A stretch of 53,210 bases of DNA from Aquabacterium sp. A7-Y (GTDB lineage Bacteria; Pseudomonadota; Gammaproteobacteria; Burkholderiales; Burkholderiaceae_C). Position 1 is the first letter of the stretch. Each line of letters starts with the position of its first letter. Both the position numbers and the translations under genes were made by a program. Below are positions 23,778 to 32,410 of the stretch, in pieces. Under the pieces are notes generated by a model that was not told where the DNA came from, searched no databases, and saw only the letters and a list, made by a program, of their open reading frames with translations. Location: contig NZ_JAPFBW010000041.1 in the NCBI RefSeq assembly GCF_026153205.1, positions 1-53,210 of the forward strand, read 5' to 3'.

Positions 23778-26168
23778 TCAGTTCTCCAGCAGCACCGGAA
23801 CCACACCCAGGGTGAGCTCGCGGTTCACGATCCCAGTCGTCGTGCCGTTGAGCCGCGTCGCCTTGGTGTAGCTCCACGCGCTCGGCAGCTTCACCTTGCG
23901 GCTGTTGGTCGACCACAGGACCACCGCAGGCGTGCCGTTCTCCCGCTCCAGCTCGAACACGTACACCAGGTGCTCGTCATAGGGCTGGTCGCGCACCTCG
24001 TAGGCCTGCTTGAATCGCGCGCCCTTCAGCCACTCGGTCGCGACCCGCTTGTAGGCAGCGCCGGCCGGCGTGAGGCTCTTGTAGTCCGGGGACACCAGGG
24101 CGCTCAGGGGCGAACGGTACGGCAGGCCTTCGTAGAAGTAATAGTTGAAGTTCTCGATCCCCTTGGCCCACATGACAAACAGGGCCCGGGCAGCGCTGGA
24201 CACGTGTTCATCGGCACTCGGGTTGTCGCCCAGGCAGCCGCCCGTGCCGGTGTTCAGCGGATCACAGTTCGGCCCCCCTTCGGTGTTCCAGATTTTCTTG
24301 GTCACTTGCTCGCGCGCCAGCAGGTCGCGCAGGTTCTGGATCGGGGCGGCCACCAGCTCGGGCTGGGTGGGATCGTAGTAGAAGTGGAAGCCGATGATGT
24401 CCACCAGGTCTCGGCCTCGCTTGCGGGGGTCGCTCGGTGCCGGGGTGTCGAGGAACTTCTCCAGCCAGGCGTAGCCGGTTTCCGTGGTGAGGCCGGGCGA
24501 CACGATCGGTGCCGAGCCGAGCTCCTGGCGTGCGATCACGGCCAGATCGAGCATCTGTGCCACGGTGCCGGTGTAGAAGAGCCGGTAGTCCGCCTCGTTC
24601 CACAACTCCCAGTAGTGGATCCGGTTGGCGAAGCGGGTGTCCGTTTTCAGTTTGCGCACATACTCGCGCCAGGCGTCGGCGCGAGGCGCGTCGGTTCGGT
24701 TGCTGCCAGACGCCGTGGCCCACGGTGGGGAGTAGCCGAGGGTATAGAGCACTTTCGTGCCCTCCATCTCCGCGTTGCGCGCCTGCTGGTAGAGCATGGT
24801 GAACGCGGTCGTCGACAGGTTCCCGGGGTCCTTGGGATGGTCGATCGTCTCCCACAGACCGAAGCCGGCAGGTTGGAGCTGGTACCACTCGCTTCCGGTG
24901 TTCCAAAGCCGCCGGATGTTCGCTCCCAGCTTCGTCGCCACATGGTGTGCCGAATGCCTGTTGTAGTGCATGCCGAACAAGGTGGGGGGCACCCGGTCCC
25001 GGGTGTTGGCCGGCGCAACGTCGTTCTTGAACACCTCGACCACCTTCATGTCGTCGATGAGGACCTCCTGGTTGCTCTGGTTGACCGTCACGCGGACCGA
25101 GCCCGGCTGAAAGGTCGCATAGGCGAACTGCAGCGTCACCGGTTGCCAGGCTCCGTTGCCGGTCACCTCCTGGCGGACGACGGTGCTGTAGGAGACGTCG
25201 TTGCGCACCACCACGGTCGCGGTGGTGCCGCTCGGCACCTTGACCTGCAGCGTGACCCGGTAGCTCCTGCCGGCCCGGAAGGGGAAGGCGTAGTAGAGCA
25301 ACGCGTCGCCTCCCGCGGCCTTGGACACCTTGAAGCTCAGGGAACCGCCGCCTTCGAAGGCCGTGGTGCTCGGCGCCACGGCGTACGTGGCCGGCTTGAG
25401 GACATTGACGTTCCATCCGCGCAAGGCGGCGGCCGGCTCGTTGAAGTTGCTTGATGCCAGCAAGGCGGGCTGCGGCAGCGAAGGGGGCGAGGCCGGAATC
25501 GCGGTCCCGTTCGGGTTGTCGACGTCAGGCAGCTTGTAGACGGTCAAGTTGTCGATGTAAACCGCCTTGTCCAGGCGGCGCAATGCCACGCGCAGCAGGG
25601 CTGCACCGGCGGCATCGACGCGGGCGTTGAGTTCCATCTTGCGCCACCCGGAGCCGACCCCGGCGGTCACCTTGCCGAAGAACTTGACCGGGGACGTGGT
25701 GCTGGTCAGCGAAAACTCGACCGGATGATCTTCCGCTTTCTCCCTGTCGCTCTCGTTCGTGACGTCTCGCTTCATCCACAGCACCACTCGGTAGTAGCCG
25801 GGGCTGGAAAAGCTCAGGTCGTGCACGAGATGCACATCGGCGCCGTCGCCGCCCATTGCGGTGCGCTGGAAGCGCTGCGAGCTGCCGCCCCGGTGCTGGA
25901 CCGTTTCCTCGGCGAAGGTGGCGGCCGCACCGCCCCAGGCCAGGACTTTCCAGCCTTCGGCGACACCGTTGCTACCGAAGGTGCCGTTGAAGTTGTCCTC
26001 CAGCAGGCGCGTATAGCCCGCATGCAGTTGCTCGAGCGGAAGTGGGGCAGGGGCGGCTGCGGCGGCCGCCTGTTGCATCTCGGCGGCGCCATCTCCATTG
26101 CCGGAGCCTCCGCAGGCCGCAAGCGTGAGCAGGGCGACGCCTGATAGATGACGATGAAAAGCTGGCAC
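23778..26168 (-). CDS. secreted lipoprotein glycoside hydrolase with two carbohydrate-binding-like domains
   Basis: 796 aa from a GTG start with AGGGAGA upstream. The signal 'MPAFHRHLSGVALLTLAACG' has lipobox LAAC (Cys19), so it is anchored to the membrane. Two beta-sandwich, CBM-like domains follow (about 55-215 and 235-385: 'VEFSLTSTTSPVKFF', 'RVTLQVKVPSGTTATVVVRN'). The C-terminal TIM barrel (about 400-790) is clan GH-A: 'FGMHYNRHSAHHV', acid/base Glu in 'HYWELWNEADY', nucleophile Glu in 'KKIWNTEGG'. It resembles GH39-like enzymes, but the family and sugar are uncertain. No polysaccharide or transport genes lie nearby; it is flanked by IS1182 debris and a LysR remnant, suggesting acquisition. 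Confidence 0.82.
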   Translation of the reverse strand: MPAFHRHLSGVALLTLAACGGSGNGDGAAEMQQAAAAAAPAPLPLEQLHAGYTRLLEDNFNGTFGSNGVAEGWKVLAWGGAAATFAEETVQHRGGSSQRFQRTAMGGDGADVHLVHDLSFSSPGYYRVVLWMKRDVTNESDREKAEDHPVEFSLTSTTSPVKFFGKVTAGVGSGWRKMELNARVDAAGAALLRVALRRLDKAVYIDNLTVYKLPDVDNPNGTAIPASPPSLPQPALLASSNFNEPAAALRGWNVNVLKPATYAVAPSTTAFEGGGSLSFKVSKAAGGDALLYYAFPFRAGRSYRVTLQVKVPSGTTATVVVRNDVSYSTVVRQEVTGNGAWQPVTLQFAYATFQPGSVRVTVNQSNQEVLIDDMKVVEVFKNDVAPANTRDRVPPTLFGMHYNRHSAHHVATKLGANIRRLWNTGSEWYQLQPAGFGLWETIDHPKDPGNLSTTAFTMLYQQARNAEMEGTKVLYTLGYSPPWATASGSNRTDAPRADAWREYVRKLKTDTRFANRIHYWELWNEADYRLFYTGTVAQMLDLAVIARQELGSAPIVSPGLTTETGYAWLEKFLDTPAPSDPRKRGRDLVDIIGFHFYYDPTQPELVAAPIQNLRDLLAREQVTKKIWNTEGGPNCDPLNTGTGGCLGDNPSADEHVSSAARALFVMWAKGIENFNYYFYEGLPYRSPLSALVSPDYKSLTPAGAAYKRVATEWLKGARFKQAYEVRDQPYDEHLVYVFELERENGTPAVVLWSTNSRKVKLPSAWSYTKATRLNGTTTGIVNRELTLGVVPVLLEN

Positions 26169-26242
26169 TTGCTTTCTCCCTGAATATTAGGGCGCCGATT
26201 AGATGCGCAAACTATTCGAAGGGGAGATAAAAGTTGTAATGC

Positions 26243-26264
26243 CCCTTTGCGGCGCCGCAAAGGG
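26243..26264. promoter_or_regulatory. 22-bp perfect palindrome upstream of the glycoside hydrolase gene
   Basis: Half-site CCCTTTGCGGC is followed directly by its exact reverse complement. It lies 75 bp upstream of the hydrolase GTG. It could be an operator for a dimeric regulator or a hairpin; without a T-tract it is a weak terminator candidate. The arms CTTTGCG/CGCAAAG recur at 38849-38866. Confidence 0.5.
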
Positions 26265-26343
26265 AGTAGCTATCGGCGGCGGCTCAGGCGACTATGGCCG
26301 CTCTTGTCCGGCCCATTGAAGCGAAGCACCCGCAAGGTCCCGA

Positions 26344-26577
26344 CTCACCCTGTTCACGCGCTCGCAGATCGGCTTCACACCCATTGACGCTGCCTTGGCG
26401 CTGCGCGGCTGCGCCGAAGCCATGCACAGCACGAAAGCAGCCCTTCAGCGAGCTGCCGACACCCGGGGCGAGGGGATAAAAGGCATCGTGCGGATCTCGG
26501 CCGGCGAGGTGATGGGCGCACCGTCCAGCAAACTTCAGCAACGGCCCCAACGCGAGCAACGAGGCCTTAAATCTTAA
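26344..26577 (+). pseudogene. LysR-family regulator fragment
   Basis: The translation 'LTLFTRSQIGFTPIDAALAL', 'RGCAEAMHSTKAALQRAADT' and 'GIKGIVRISAGEVMGA' is the part of a LysR regulator between the end of the winged helix and the start of the effector domain (consensus LF.R...G..LT.aG..L...a....). The DNA-recognition helices before it and nearly the whole effector domain after it are missing. It joins directly to the duplicated transposase tail at 26567. Confidence 0.7.
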
Positions 26578-26649
26578 GTCTCACGCCCCTGCTGATAGCA
26601 CTTGATCAGCTGACTGACTCGCGCTGTCGACAGCCCCAATTCCTTACCA
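26567..26649 (-). repeat. duplicated 3' end of the RAYT gene, copy 1
   Basis: About 83 bp nearly identical to 26688-26770, including the stop codon and the region coding 'LGLSTARVSQLIK'. Roughly eight substitutions separate the copies. The repeat period is 121 bp. It looks like a tandem duplication that left a partial gene end. Confidence 0.75.
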
Positions 26650-26687
26650 ACAGCGTGCGACGGGGTCACGTGCGGAGGGGGCAGGCG

Positions 26688-26770
26688 TTAAATCTTAGGT
26701 CCCACGCCCCTGCTGATAGCGCTTGATCAGCTGACTGACCCGTGCCGTCGACAGGCCCAGTTCCTCACCG
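26688..26770 (-). repeat. 3' end of the RAYT gene, copy 2
   Basis: Second unit of the direct repeat. This one is joined to the remaining RAYT reading frame and begins with the same TTAAATCTTA sequence that contains the stop codon. Confidence 0.75.
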
Positions 26771-27076
26771 ATCTGCGTCATCGTCAGCCCGGAGCGCGCA
26801 TGTGCCAGCCACATCGCCTCTTCGCGCGTTGCCGCTTCGGCAACGTATTGCCGCAGCGTCTTGCCTTCGCTGCGTTGCTGAACCTTGGCGATGTCGCGCG
26901 CTTGATCAAGCCGCGCCGATCCCGCGACGATGACCTGCATGCGCGCGACGAAGTCGCCGTTACCGAAACAGCAGTTCCCGGTCCGCATCGTCGTCAAAGA
27001 TCGGCTCGCGTCGATCACCACGTGAGCTGACGTGATAGACAGCGCCGGGAAACTCGATGCGCAGCGGACGGGTCAT
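26695..27076 (-). pseudogene. REP-associated tyrosine transposase (RAYT/Y1_Tnp), internally deleted
   Basis: Leftward from ATG 27076: 'MTRPLRIEFPGAVYHVSSRG', then 'DRREPIFDDDADRELLF', the unmistakable N-terminus of RAYT transposases. After about 37 residues the frame breaks and continues in the next frame as 'NGDFVARMQVIVAGSARLDQ', ending 'EEAMWLAHARSGLTMTQIGE' and 'LGLSTARVSQLIKRYQQGRG', the C-terminal helix-turn-helix of the same family. The catalytic HUH and tyrosine region is lost. I did not find an obvious REP array around it. Confidence 0.75.
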
Positions 27077-27304
27077 GCCTCCAATGCGCAGCGACCCTTG
27101 GGGCCCGTACGGCTGCAGGCGGAACGGGCCACGGATGCCGTCAGCGCGCACTTCGGCGCCTGCGGGCAGAGCAGGCCCATCGTGGGACAAACCGGCTTGG
27201 CGCAGGCCGGCCGGGGCCGACGATATAGCGGTCGTACAGCTGCGTCTGATCTGAGGTCTGGCCAGTCGTCGTCGCCCCTGGCCGCCGCACGGAGGAGCTC
27301 CTTG

Positions 27305-27670
27305 CTACCGGGGAGCCCGCTCACCGGCGGGCTCCACGTGAGTGAGGGTCGGTTCGCCTTTCACGATCTCCGCGTAAAAGCGCACCTTGTCCCCGACGCT
27401 GAGCCGCTCGAGCACCTGCTTGCTGGCGTTGAACGCCATGGTCATCGGGGGCATGCCGAGGCTGGGCAGGTCGCCGTGCTTCAGGACCACTTCGCCCCGT
27501 TCCTTGTCCACCTGTTCCACCTCGCCATCGGTCATGGGCAAGGCCGACGAGGCGGCGCTTGCAGTCCCGTGCGCTCTCTTGGGTAGGACTTTCGTGGGGC
27601 GCGACGTCTGGGCGTGCGCGGAGTGGACGGCAACGAGGAGGGACGCGACAACGGCGGGCAGCATTTTCAT
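27305..27670 (-). CDS. periplasmic copper-binding protein, CusF type
   Basis: 121 aa with signal peptide 'MKMLPAVVASLLVAVHSAHAQ' and a small OB-fold CusF domain (about 45-115). The metal site reads 'LKHGDLPSLGMPPMTMAF': the His and the two Met of CusF are kept, while the Trp that caps Cu(I) in E. coli CusF is a Met here. CusF proteins carry Cu(I)/Ag(I) in the periplasm to CusB/CusA. It is transcribed leftward, divergently from the copper cluster, and marks its left border; a 246-bp AT-richer spacer (27860-27900) probably contains the divergent promoters. Confidence 0.87.
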   Translation of the reverse strand: MKMLPAVVASLLVAVHSAHAQTSRPTKVLPKRAHGTASAASSALPMTDGEVEQVDKERGEVVLKHGDLPSLGMPPMTMAFNASKQVLERLSVGDKVRFYAEIVKGEPTLTHVEPAGERAPR

Positions 27671-27916
27671 GGCTTGCGGGTGGCTAGGCAGTGTGGTTTG
27701 GGGTCGCTGGCGAAAACCGTGTCGCGGCCGGTGACTCGAAGCTGGAGGGATTTGCGCGGTCGCCGTGCATTTTGCCGGCCGTGCCCGCCGGAATGGTTCA
27801 GCAGAGGCGACTCGAGCACATTGCGTCTGGTGCCGCAGACAGATACCACACCCCGCCGTACCGTGATTTCACATCAAAAATAACTCCGATGAGCCAGATC
27901 TCTTAGACTGTCGCCC

Positions 27917-28378
27917 ATGTGGCGCGTCGTCCGATCCGTTTTGCTGTGGGTGCTTGCCGTCGCGCTGCCGTTCCAGGGAGCGGTGGCGGCGACGATGGTC
28001 GCCTGCGGGCCGCACCATCACGGCACTGCCGTTGTGTTCTCCCAAGCTGCCGCCCACGACCATGCTGACGACGCCGATGGCCACATCGGGCACGACCACA
28101 GGCAGCACGGGCATGGGCTGACCGCTGACCCCAGTGCCGCCCCAGATGCCCCCGGTCTCGCCGCGTCCGACGCCCTTCCGGATGGCCATGGACATAAGGC
28201 GTCCGCGTCGAAGTGCAGCGTCTGCGCGTCCTGCTGCGCCGCCGCCGCGCTGCCAGCGACGGTGATCTCCATCGATCCACCGCCCGCGGACGACAGCCTC
28301 CACCCGGCCCCAGAGTCGCACGCCGCGGTCTTCATGACTGGCGGCCCTGAGCGGCCTCCCCGAACCTCCCTCGCCTGA
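27917..28378 (+). CDS. His/Cys-rich exported protein of the copper cluster
   Basis: 153 aa, signal peptide 'MWRVVRSVLLWVLAVALPFQGAVAA'. The mature part is rich in His and Asp ('CGPHHHG', 'AAHDHADDADGHIGHDHRQHGHG') and has a Cys cluster 'CSVCASCCAAAA' that could bind copper or silver, or act as a membrane-like patch. I do not recognise a named family. Small proteins of this make-up are common next to copper-oxidase and efflux genes, where they may buffer periplasmic metal. First gene of the rightward copper cluster. Confidence 0.7.
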   Translation: MWRVVRSVLLWVLAVALPFQGAVAATMVACGPHHHGTAVVFSQAAAHDHADDADGHIGHDHRQHGHGLTADPSAAPDAPGLAASDALPDGHGHKASASKCSVCASCCAAAALPATVISIDPPPADDSLHPAPESHAAVFMTGGPERPPRTSLA

Positions 28379-28502
28379 CACCGCCGTGGTGCGCCTCGGT
28401 GGACGCCTCGCCGCGTCCTGAGGCCGTGCCGTACACGACCTGCCGGGGTCGGAGCGCGCATCTTGTCGGCGCGCTTGGCGCCCGGCGTCTCGCGAGGATC
28501 TC

Positions 28503-28946
28503 ATGTCCCTCTGGAAAACCGCCAGCCTGGCGGCCACGCTCGGCGCGTTGCTGCCGGCTGCGCACGCGCAGTCACCCGCCGCGCCGGCGGTCCCCACCGT
28601 CTCGACGCCCGCCGCCGTCATCTATCGCTCCGCCTTCGACGGCTACCGCCGATACGCCGAGGAGCCGGTCGTGTCCTGGAAAGAGGCCAACGACCGTGTC
28701 GGCCGCATGGGTGGCTGGCGGACCTACGCCGCGGAGGCGGCCGGCGACGCCGGTGGCGGCCATGCCGGCCACGGCGCTGCCCCGTCCTCGTCTGGCGCCA
28801 CCCCGCCGCGCGCCGGCACCGCGAACACCGACAAACCCTTCGGACAGACGGAGATGACCCACCCGCCGAAGACGGCACCGGCGCCGCCGACGGTTCCGGC
28901 CGCATCGCAGCCCGCGGCACCCGCTGGCCACTCGCAACATCATTGA
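28503..28946 (+). CDS. exported protein of unknown function in the copper cluster
   Basis: 147 aa. Signal peptide 'MSLWKTASLAATLGALLPAAHAQ', then a conserved-looking core 'YRSAFDGYRRYAEEPVVSWK', 'EANDRVGRMGGWRTYAAEA', then a low-complexity Ala/Pro/His tail ending 'GHSQHH'. The core is seen in small periplasmic proteins that precede TolC-like genes in copper islands; function unknown. Translation is likely coupled to the next gene (gap 10 nt). GAGGAT precedes ATG. Confidence 0.7.
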   Translation: MSLWKTASLAATLGALLPAAHAQSPAAPAVPTVSTPAAVIYRSAFDGYRRYAEEPVVSWKEANDRVGRMGGWRTYAAEAAGDAGGGHAGHGAAPSSSGATPPRAGTANTDKPFGQTEMTHPPKTAPAPPTVPAASQPAAPAGHSQHH

Positions 28947-28956
28947 GGAGTCCCGC

Positions 28957-30387
28957 ATGACCTCCAGGGCTGTACCCCGCCCTCGGCTCGCCGCGGTGAC
29001 GGCGGCGCTGCTGCTCGCCGGCTGCGCCAGCACGGCGATCGACCAGAATGTCCAGGGCGTCCAGCGCCTGACCCAGGGCCGCCTCGGGGCCGAGGTGAAG
29101 TGGCTCAACAGCGACGAGGCCCGCCGGCAGGCACAGGCCGACGTCGACGCGACGCTCGCCAAGCCGCTCACGGCCGACGACGCGGTGCGGCTGGCGCTCG
29201 CGCACAGTCCGGCGTTGCAGGCGGCGCTCTTCGAAAGCGCCGCCGCCTCGGCCGGCGCCACCCAGTCCGCCCGACTGCCCAACCCGATCTTCACCTTCGA
29301 GCGCCTGGTGCGGCGAGAAGGCGGGGAGACCGAGCTCGACATCGGCCGCATGCTGGGCATCTCGGTGTTCGACTTCCTGCTGCTGCCGTCGCGGCTGCGC
29401 ATGGCGGATTTCCAGCAGCAGCAGATCCAGCTGCGGCTGGCCGGCGACGTGGTGCAGGCGGCCAGCGACGCGCGCCAGAACTGGGTGCGCGCCGTGGCCG
29501 CGCAGCAGTCGCTGCAGTACTTCGAGCAGGTCAAGCAGACGGCCGATGCCAGCGCCGAACTGGCCCGCCGGATGCAATCGGTGGGCAACTTCAACCGGCT
29601 GCAACGCGCGCGGGAGCAAGCCTTCGCCGCCGACGCCGTTGCGCAGCTGGCCCGCGCCCGCCAGGGGGCGCACAGCACCCGAGAAGCGCTGGTGCGCTCG
29701 CTGGGGCTGAACGAGGCCCAGGCGCGACGCCTGACGCTGCCCGACCGCCTGCCCGACCTGCCCAAGGCGCCCCAACAGGAAGCCGACATCGCGCAGCAGG
29801 CACTCGACCAGCGGCTCGACGTCCAGCTGGCGCGCGCTGACCTGGAGTTCACGGCAAAAGACCAGGGGCTCACCCGGGTGACGAGTTTCGTCAACGGTCT
29901 GCACGTCGCCGCCGTGCGCAACAGCGAGACCGGCGAGCCGCCGCAGAAGGGCTACGAACTGGAGCTGCCCCTGCCGATCTTCGACTTCGGCGACGCCAGC
30001 CGCGCCCGCTCGCAAGCGACCTACATGGCCGCACTGAACCGCACGGCCCAGATCGGCGTGGACGCGAGTTCGCAGGTGCGCGAGACCTACGGTGCCTACA
30101 GGACCGCCTACGACGTCGCCAAGCACTACCTGGAAGAGGTGGTGCCGCTGCGCAAGACCATCGCCGATGAAAACCTGCTTCGCTACAACGGCATGTTGAT
30201 CGGCGTGTTCGAGCTGCTCGCCGACGCCCGCGAGCAGGTCGGCAGCGTCGTGCAGGCGATCGAGGCGCAACGTGATTTCTGGCTGGCCGACGCCGCTTTG
30301 CAGGCGGCCCTGATCGGCACACCCACCGCCGGCGTGTCGATGGAGGCCGCCCCTGCGGCCGCCGCCGGCGGCGATGGTGGCCATTGA
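28957..30387 (+). CDS. TolC-family outer-membrane lipoprotein
   Basis: 476 aa. Lipoprotein signal 'LAAVTAALLLAGCAST' (lipobox LAGC). Two TolC-type repeats: 'LTADDAVRLALAHSPALQAA' in the first and 'QALDQRLDVQLARADLEFTA' in the second, with long coiled-coil segments. Unlike CusC it has no RND partner next to it; it is followed directly by the multicopper oxidase, so it may serve another exporter or the CusBA pump encoded 10 kb away. The C-terminus ends in 'AAAAGGDGGH'. GAGGAG before ATG. Confidence 0.85.
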   Translation: MTSRAVPRPRLAAVTAALLLAGCASTAIDQNVQGVQRLTQGRLGAEVKWLNSDEARRQAQADVDATLAKPLTADDAVRLALAHSPALQAALFESAAASAGATQSARLPNPIFTFERLVRREGGETELDIGRMLGISVFDFLLLPSRLRMADFQQQQIQLRLAGDVVQAASDARQNWVRAVAAQQSLQYFEQVKQTADASAELARRMQSVGNFNRLQRAREQAFAADAVAQLARARQGAHSTREALVRSLGLNEAQARRLTLPDRLPDLPKAPQQEADIAQQALDQRLDVQLARADLEFTAKDQGLTRVTSFVNGLHVAAVRNSETGEPPQKGYELELPLPIFDFGDASRARSQATYMAALNRTAQIGVDASSQVRETYGAYRTAYDVAKHYLEEVVPLRKTIADENLLRYNGMLIGVFELLADAREQVGSVVQAIEAQRDFWLADAALQAALIGTPTAGVSMEAAPAAAAGGDGGH

Positions 30388-30407
30388 ACCCCTAGACGGA
30401 GTACCCC

Positions 30408-31826
30408 ATGACAACGAGTCGACGCCGCTTCCTGACGGGCACCGCTGCCGCGGGCGCCGCGGTCGCGGCCTCCACGGTGAGCAAGGTCGCGATGGCCGCC
30501 TTGCCCGAGCCGGTCATCCAGACCAGTCCGCTGACGGCCCCGCCGCTGGTCCCCAACACCGGGCGGCCCTACAACCCCATGGTGACGCTCAACGGATGGA
30601 GCCTGCCCTGGCGCATGAACAACGGCGTCAAGGAGTTCCACCTGGTGGCCGAGCCGGTGGTGCGCGAGTTCGCCCCCGGCATGAAAGCCCACCTGTGGGG
30701 CTACAACGGCAGCTCGCCGGGTCCGACGATCGAAGTGGTCGAAGGCGACCGGGTGCGCATCTTCGTGACCAACCGCCTGGCCGAGCACACCACCATCCAC
30801 TGGCACGGCTTGCGGCTGCCCAACGGCATGGACGGCGTCGGCGGCCTGACCCAGCCGCACATCCAGCCCGGCAAGACCTTCGTCTACGAGTTCGTCGTGC
30901 GGCGCAGCGGCACCTTCAAGTACCACCCCCACGCCGATGAAATGGTCCAGATGGCGATGGGCATGTACGGCATGTTCATCGTCCATCCCAAGGATCCGAA
31001 GTTCATGGCCGTCGAGCGCGACTACGGTTTCATCCTCAGCGCCTTCGACATCGAGCCGGGCAGCTACACCCCGCGGGTGGCCGAGATGACCGACTTCAAC
31101 CTGTGGACCTTCAACTCGCGGGTCTTCCCCGGCATCGACTCGATGGTGGCGCGGCTCGGCGAGCGGGTGCGCATCCGCATGGGCAACCTGACGATGACCA
31201 ACCACCCGATCCACCTGCACGGCCACGAGTTCGTCGTCACCGGCACCGACGGCGGCTGGACGCGCGAGAGCGCTCGCTGGAACGAGGTGACGACCGACGT
31301 GGCCGTCGGCCAGATGCGCGTCGTGGAGTTCCTCGCCGACGAGCCGGGCGACTGGGCCTTCCACTGCCACAAGAGCCACCACACGATGAATGCGATGGGC
31401 CACGACCTGCCCACGATGATCGGGGTGGACCACACCGGCATTGTCAAACAGGTCAGCAAGCTCATCCCCGACTACATGGCGATGGGCGAGCGGGGCATGG
31501 CCGACATGGCCGAGATGGAGATGCCGCTGCCGGACAACACCCTGCCGATGATGACCGGCCAGGGCCCGTTCGGGCCCGTCGAGATGGGCGGCATGTTCAC
31601 GGTGATGAAGGTGCGCGCGGACCAGAAGCGCGGCGACTTCAAAGACCCGGGCTGGTACCAGCACCCGCCGGGCGAGGTGGCCTACGAGTTCACCGGCACG
31701 CTGCCCGAGCCGGCGCGGTCCTTCGCGGCCGGCGGCCAGTCGATGCCGCTGGCGCGCAAGGCGGCCAAGAACGTCGAGATGCGCGTGCGTAAACCCAACG
31801 GCGGGGGCGGCCACCACGGGCACTGA
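30408..31826 (+). CDS. Tat-exported multicopper oxidase
   Basis: 472 aa. Twin-arginine signal 'TSRRRFLTGTAAAGAAVAAS'. Copper motifs in order: 'TIHWHGLRLPNGMDGVGG', 'KYHPHADEM', 'NHPIHLHGHEF' and 'WAFHCHKSHHTMNAMGH', which supply the type 1 and trinuclear sites. A Met-rich segment follows ('MADMAEMEMPLPDNTLPMM'), as in oxidases that handle Cu(I). It probably oxidises Cu(I) to less toxic Cu(II) in the periplasm, the role of CueO/PcoA/CopA-type oxidases; at 472 residues it is shorter than PcoA (about 600). The gene stands 20 nt after the TolC-like gene in one operon. Confidence 0.9.
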   Translation: MTTSRRRFLTGTAAAGAAVAASTVSKVAMAALPEPVIQTSPLTAPPLVPNTGRPYNPMVTLNGWSLPWRMNNGVKEFHLVAEPVVREFAPGMKAHLWGYNGSSPGPTIEVVEGDRVRIFVTNRLAEHTTIHWHGLRLPNGMDGVGGLTQPHIQPGKTFVYEFVVRRSGTFKYHPHADEMVQMAMGMYGMFIVHPKDPKFMAVERDYGFILSAFDIEPGSYTPRVAEMTDFNLWTFNSRVFPGIDSMVARLGERVRIRMGNLTMTNHPIHLHGHEFVVTGTDGGWTRESARWNEVTTDVAVGQMRVVEFLADEPGDWAFHCHKSHHTMNAMGHDLPTMIGVDHTGIVKQVSKLIPDYMAMGERGMADMAEMEMPLPDNTLPMMTGQGPFGPVEMGGMFTVMKVRADQKRGDFKDPGWYQHPPGEVAYEFTGTLPEPARSFAAGGQSMPLARKAAKNVEMRVRKPNGGGGHHGH

Positions 31827-31912
31827 ACCCCGGCCGCGTCCGCTCTGTCCCTCACCGATTCACTTCAAGGATCCCCATGACCTTCCCCACCCGCCGCATC
31901 GAGCGAGGCGGC

Positions 31913-32410
31913 ATGAAAAACATCCACACCCTGGTGCTCGTGGCGCTGCTGGCCGCCGCCGGTGCGGTGCAAGCCCACGGCGACGACGACCACGCCAAGA
32001 AAGACACCCGCCAGCCGATCAAGAAGGAGCAGAAGCCCTGGGGCATCGCCGGCGACGCCAAGGCGGTCAAGCGCACCGTCGAGATCAAGATGACCGACGA
32101 CATGCGCTTCACGCCCAGCCAGCTGAGCCTGCGCCAAGGCGAGACGGTCAAGTTCGTGATCCGCAACGCCGGCCAGGTGCTGCACGAGCTGGTGATCGGC
32201 ACGAAGCAGGAACTCGACGAGCACGCAGCCTTGATGGCCAAGTTCCCGGAGATGGAGCACGACGAGCCCTACATGGCGCACGTCACACCCGGCAAGACGG
32301 GCGAGTTGATCTGGACCTTCAACCGTCCGGGGGAGTTCGACTTCGCCTGCCTGATCGCCGGCCACTACCAGGCGGGCATGGTAGGCAAGATCAAGGTGGC
32401 GGCCCAATGA
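31913..32410 (+). CDS. periplasmic cupredoxin (plastocyanin/azurin-like)
   Basis: 165 aa from ATG 31913. Signal 'MKNIHTLVLVALLAAAGAVQAHG'. The cupredoxin fold shows 'FTPSQLSLRQGETVKFVIRN', 'GQVLHELVIG' (His ligand) and 'DFACLIAGHYQAGMVGKI' (Cys, His, Met ligands), giving a type 1 copper site. Likely an electron or copper carrier working with the neighbouring oxidase. An in-frame ATG at 31877 (AAGGA upstream) would add 12 residues before the signal; I prefer 31913 because the signal is then of normal length and GAGCGAGG precedes it. Its stop overlaps the start of the DUF411 gene (ATGA). Confidence 0.87.
   Translation: MKNIHTLVLVALLAAAGAVQAHGDDDHAKKDTRQPIKKEQKPWGIAGDAKAVKRTVEIKMTDDMRFTPSQLSLRQGETVKFVIRNAGQVLHELVIGTKQELDEHAALMAKFPEMEHDEPYMAHVTPGKTGELIWTFNRPGEFDFACLIAGHYQAGMVGKIKVAAQ

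Noticed and set aside
26284-26559. 91-codon minus-strand frame
   Set aside because: It is the antisense of the LysR remnant and has no features of its own.
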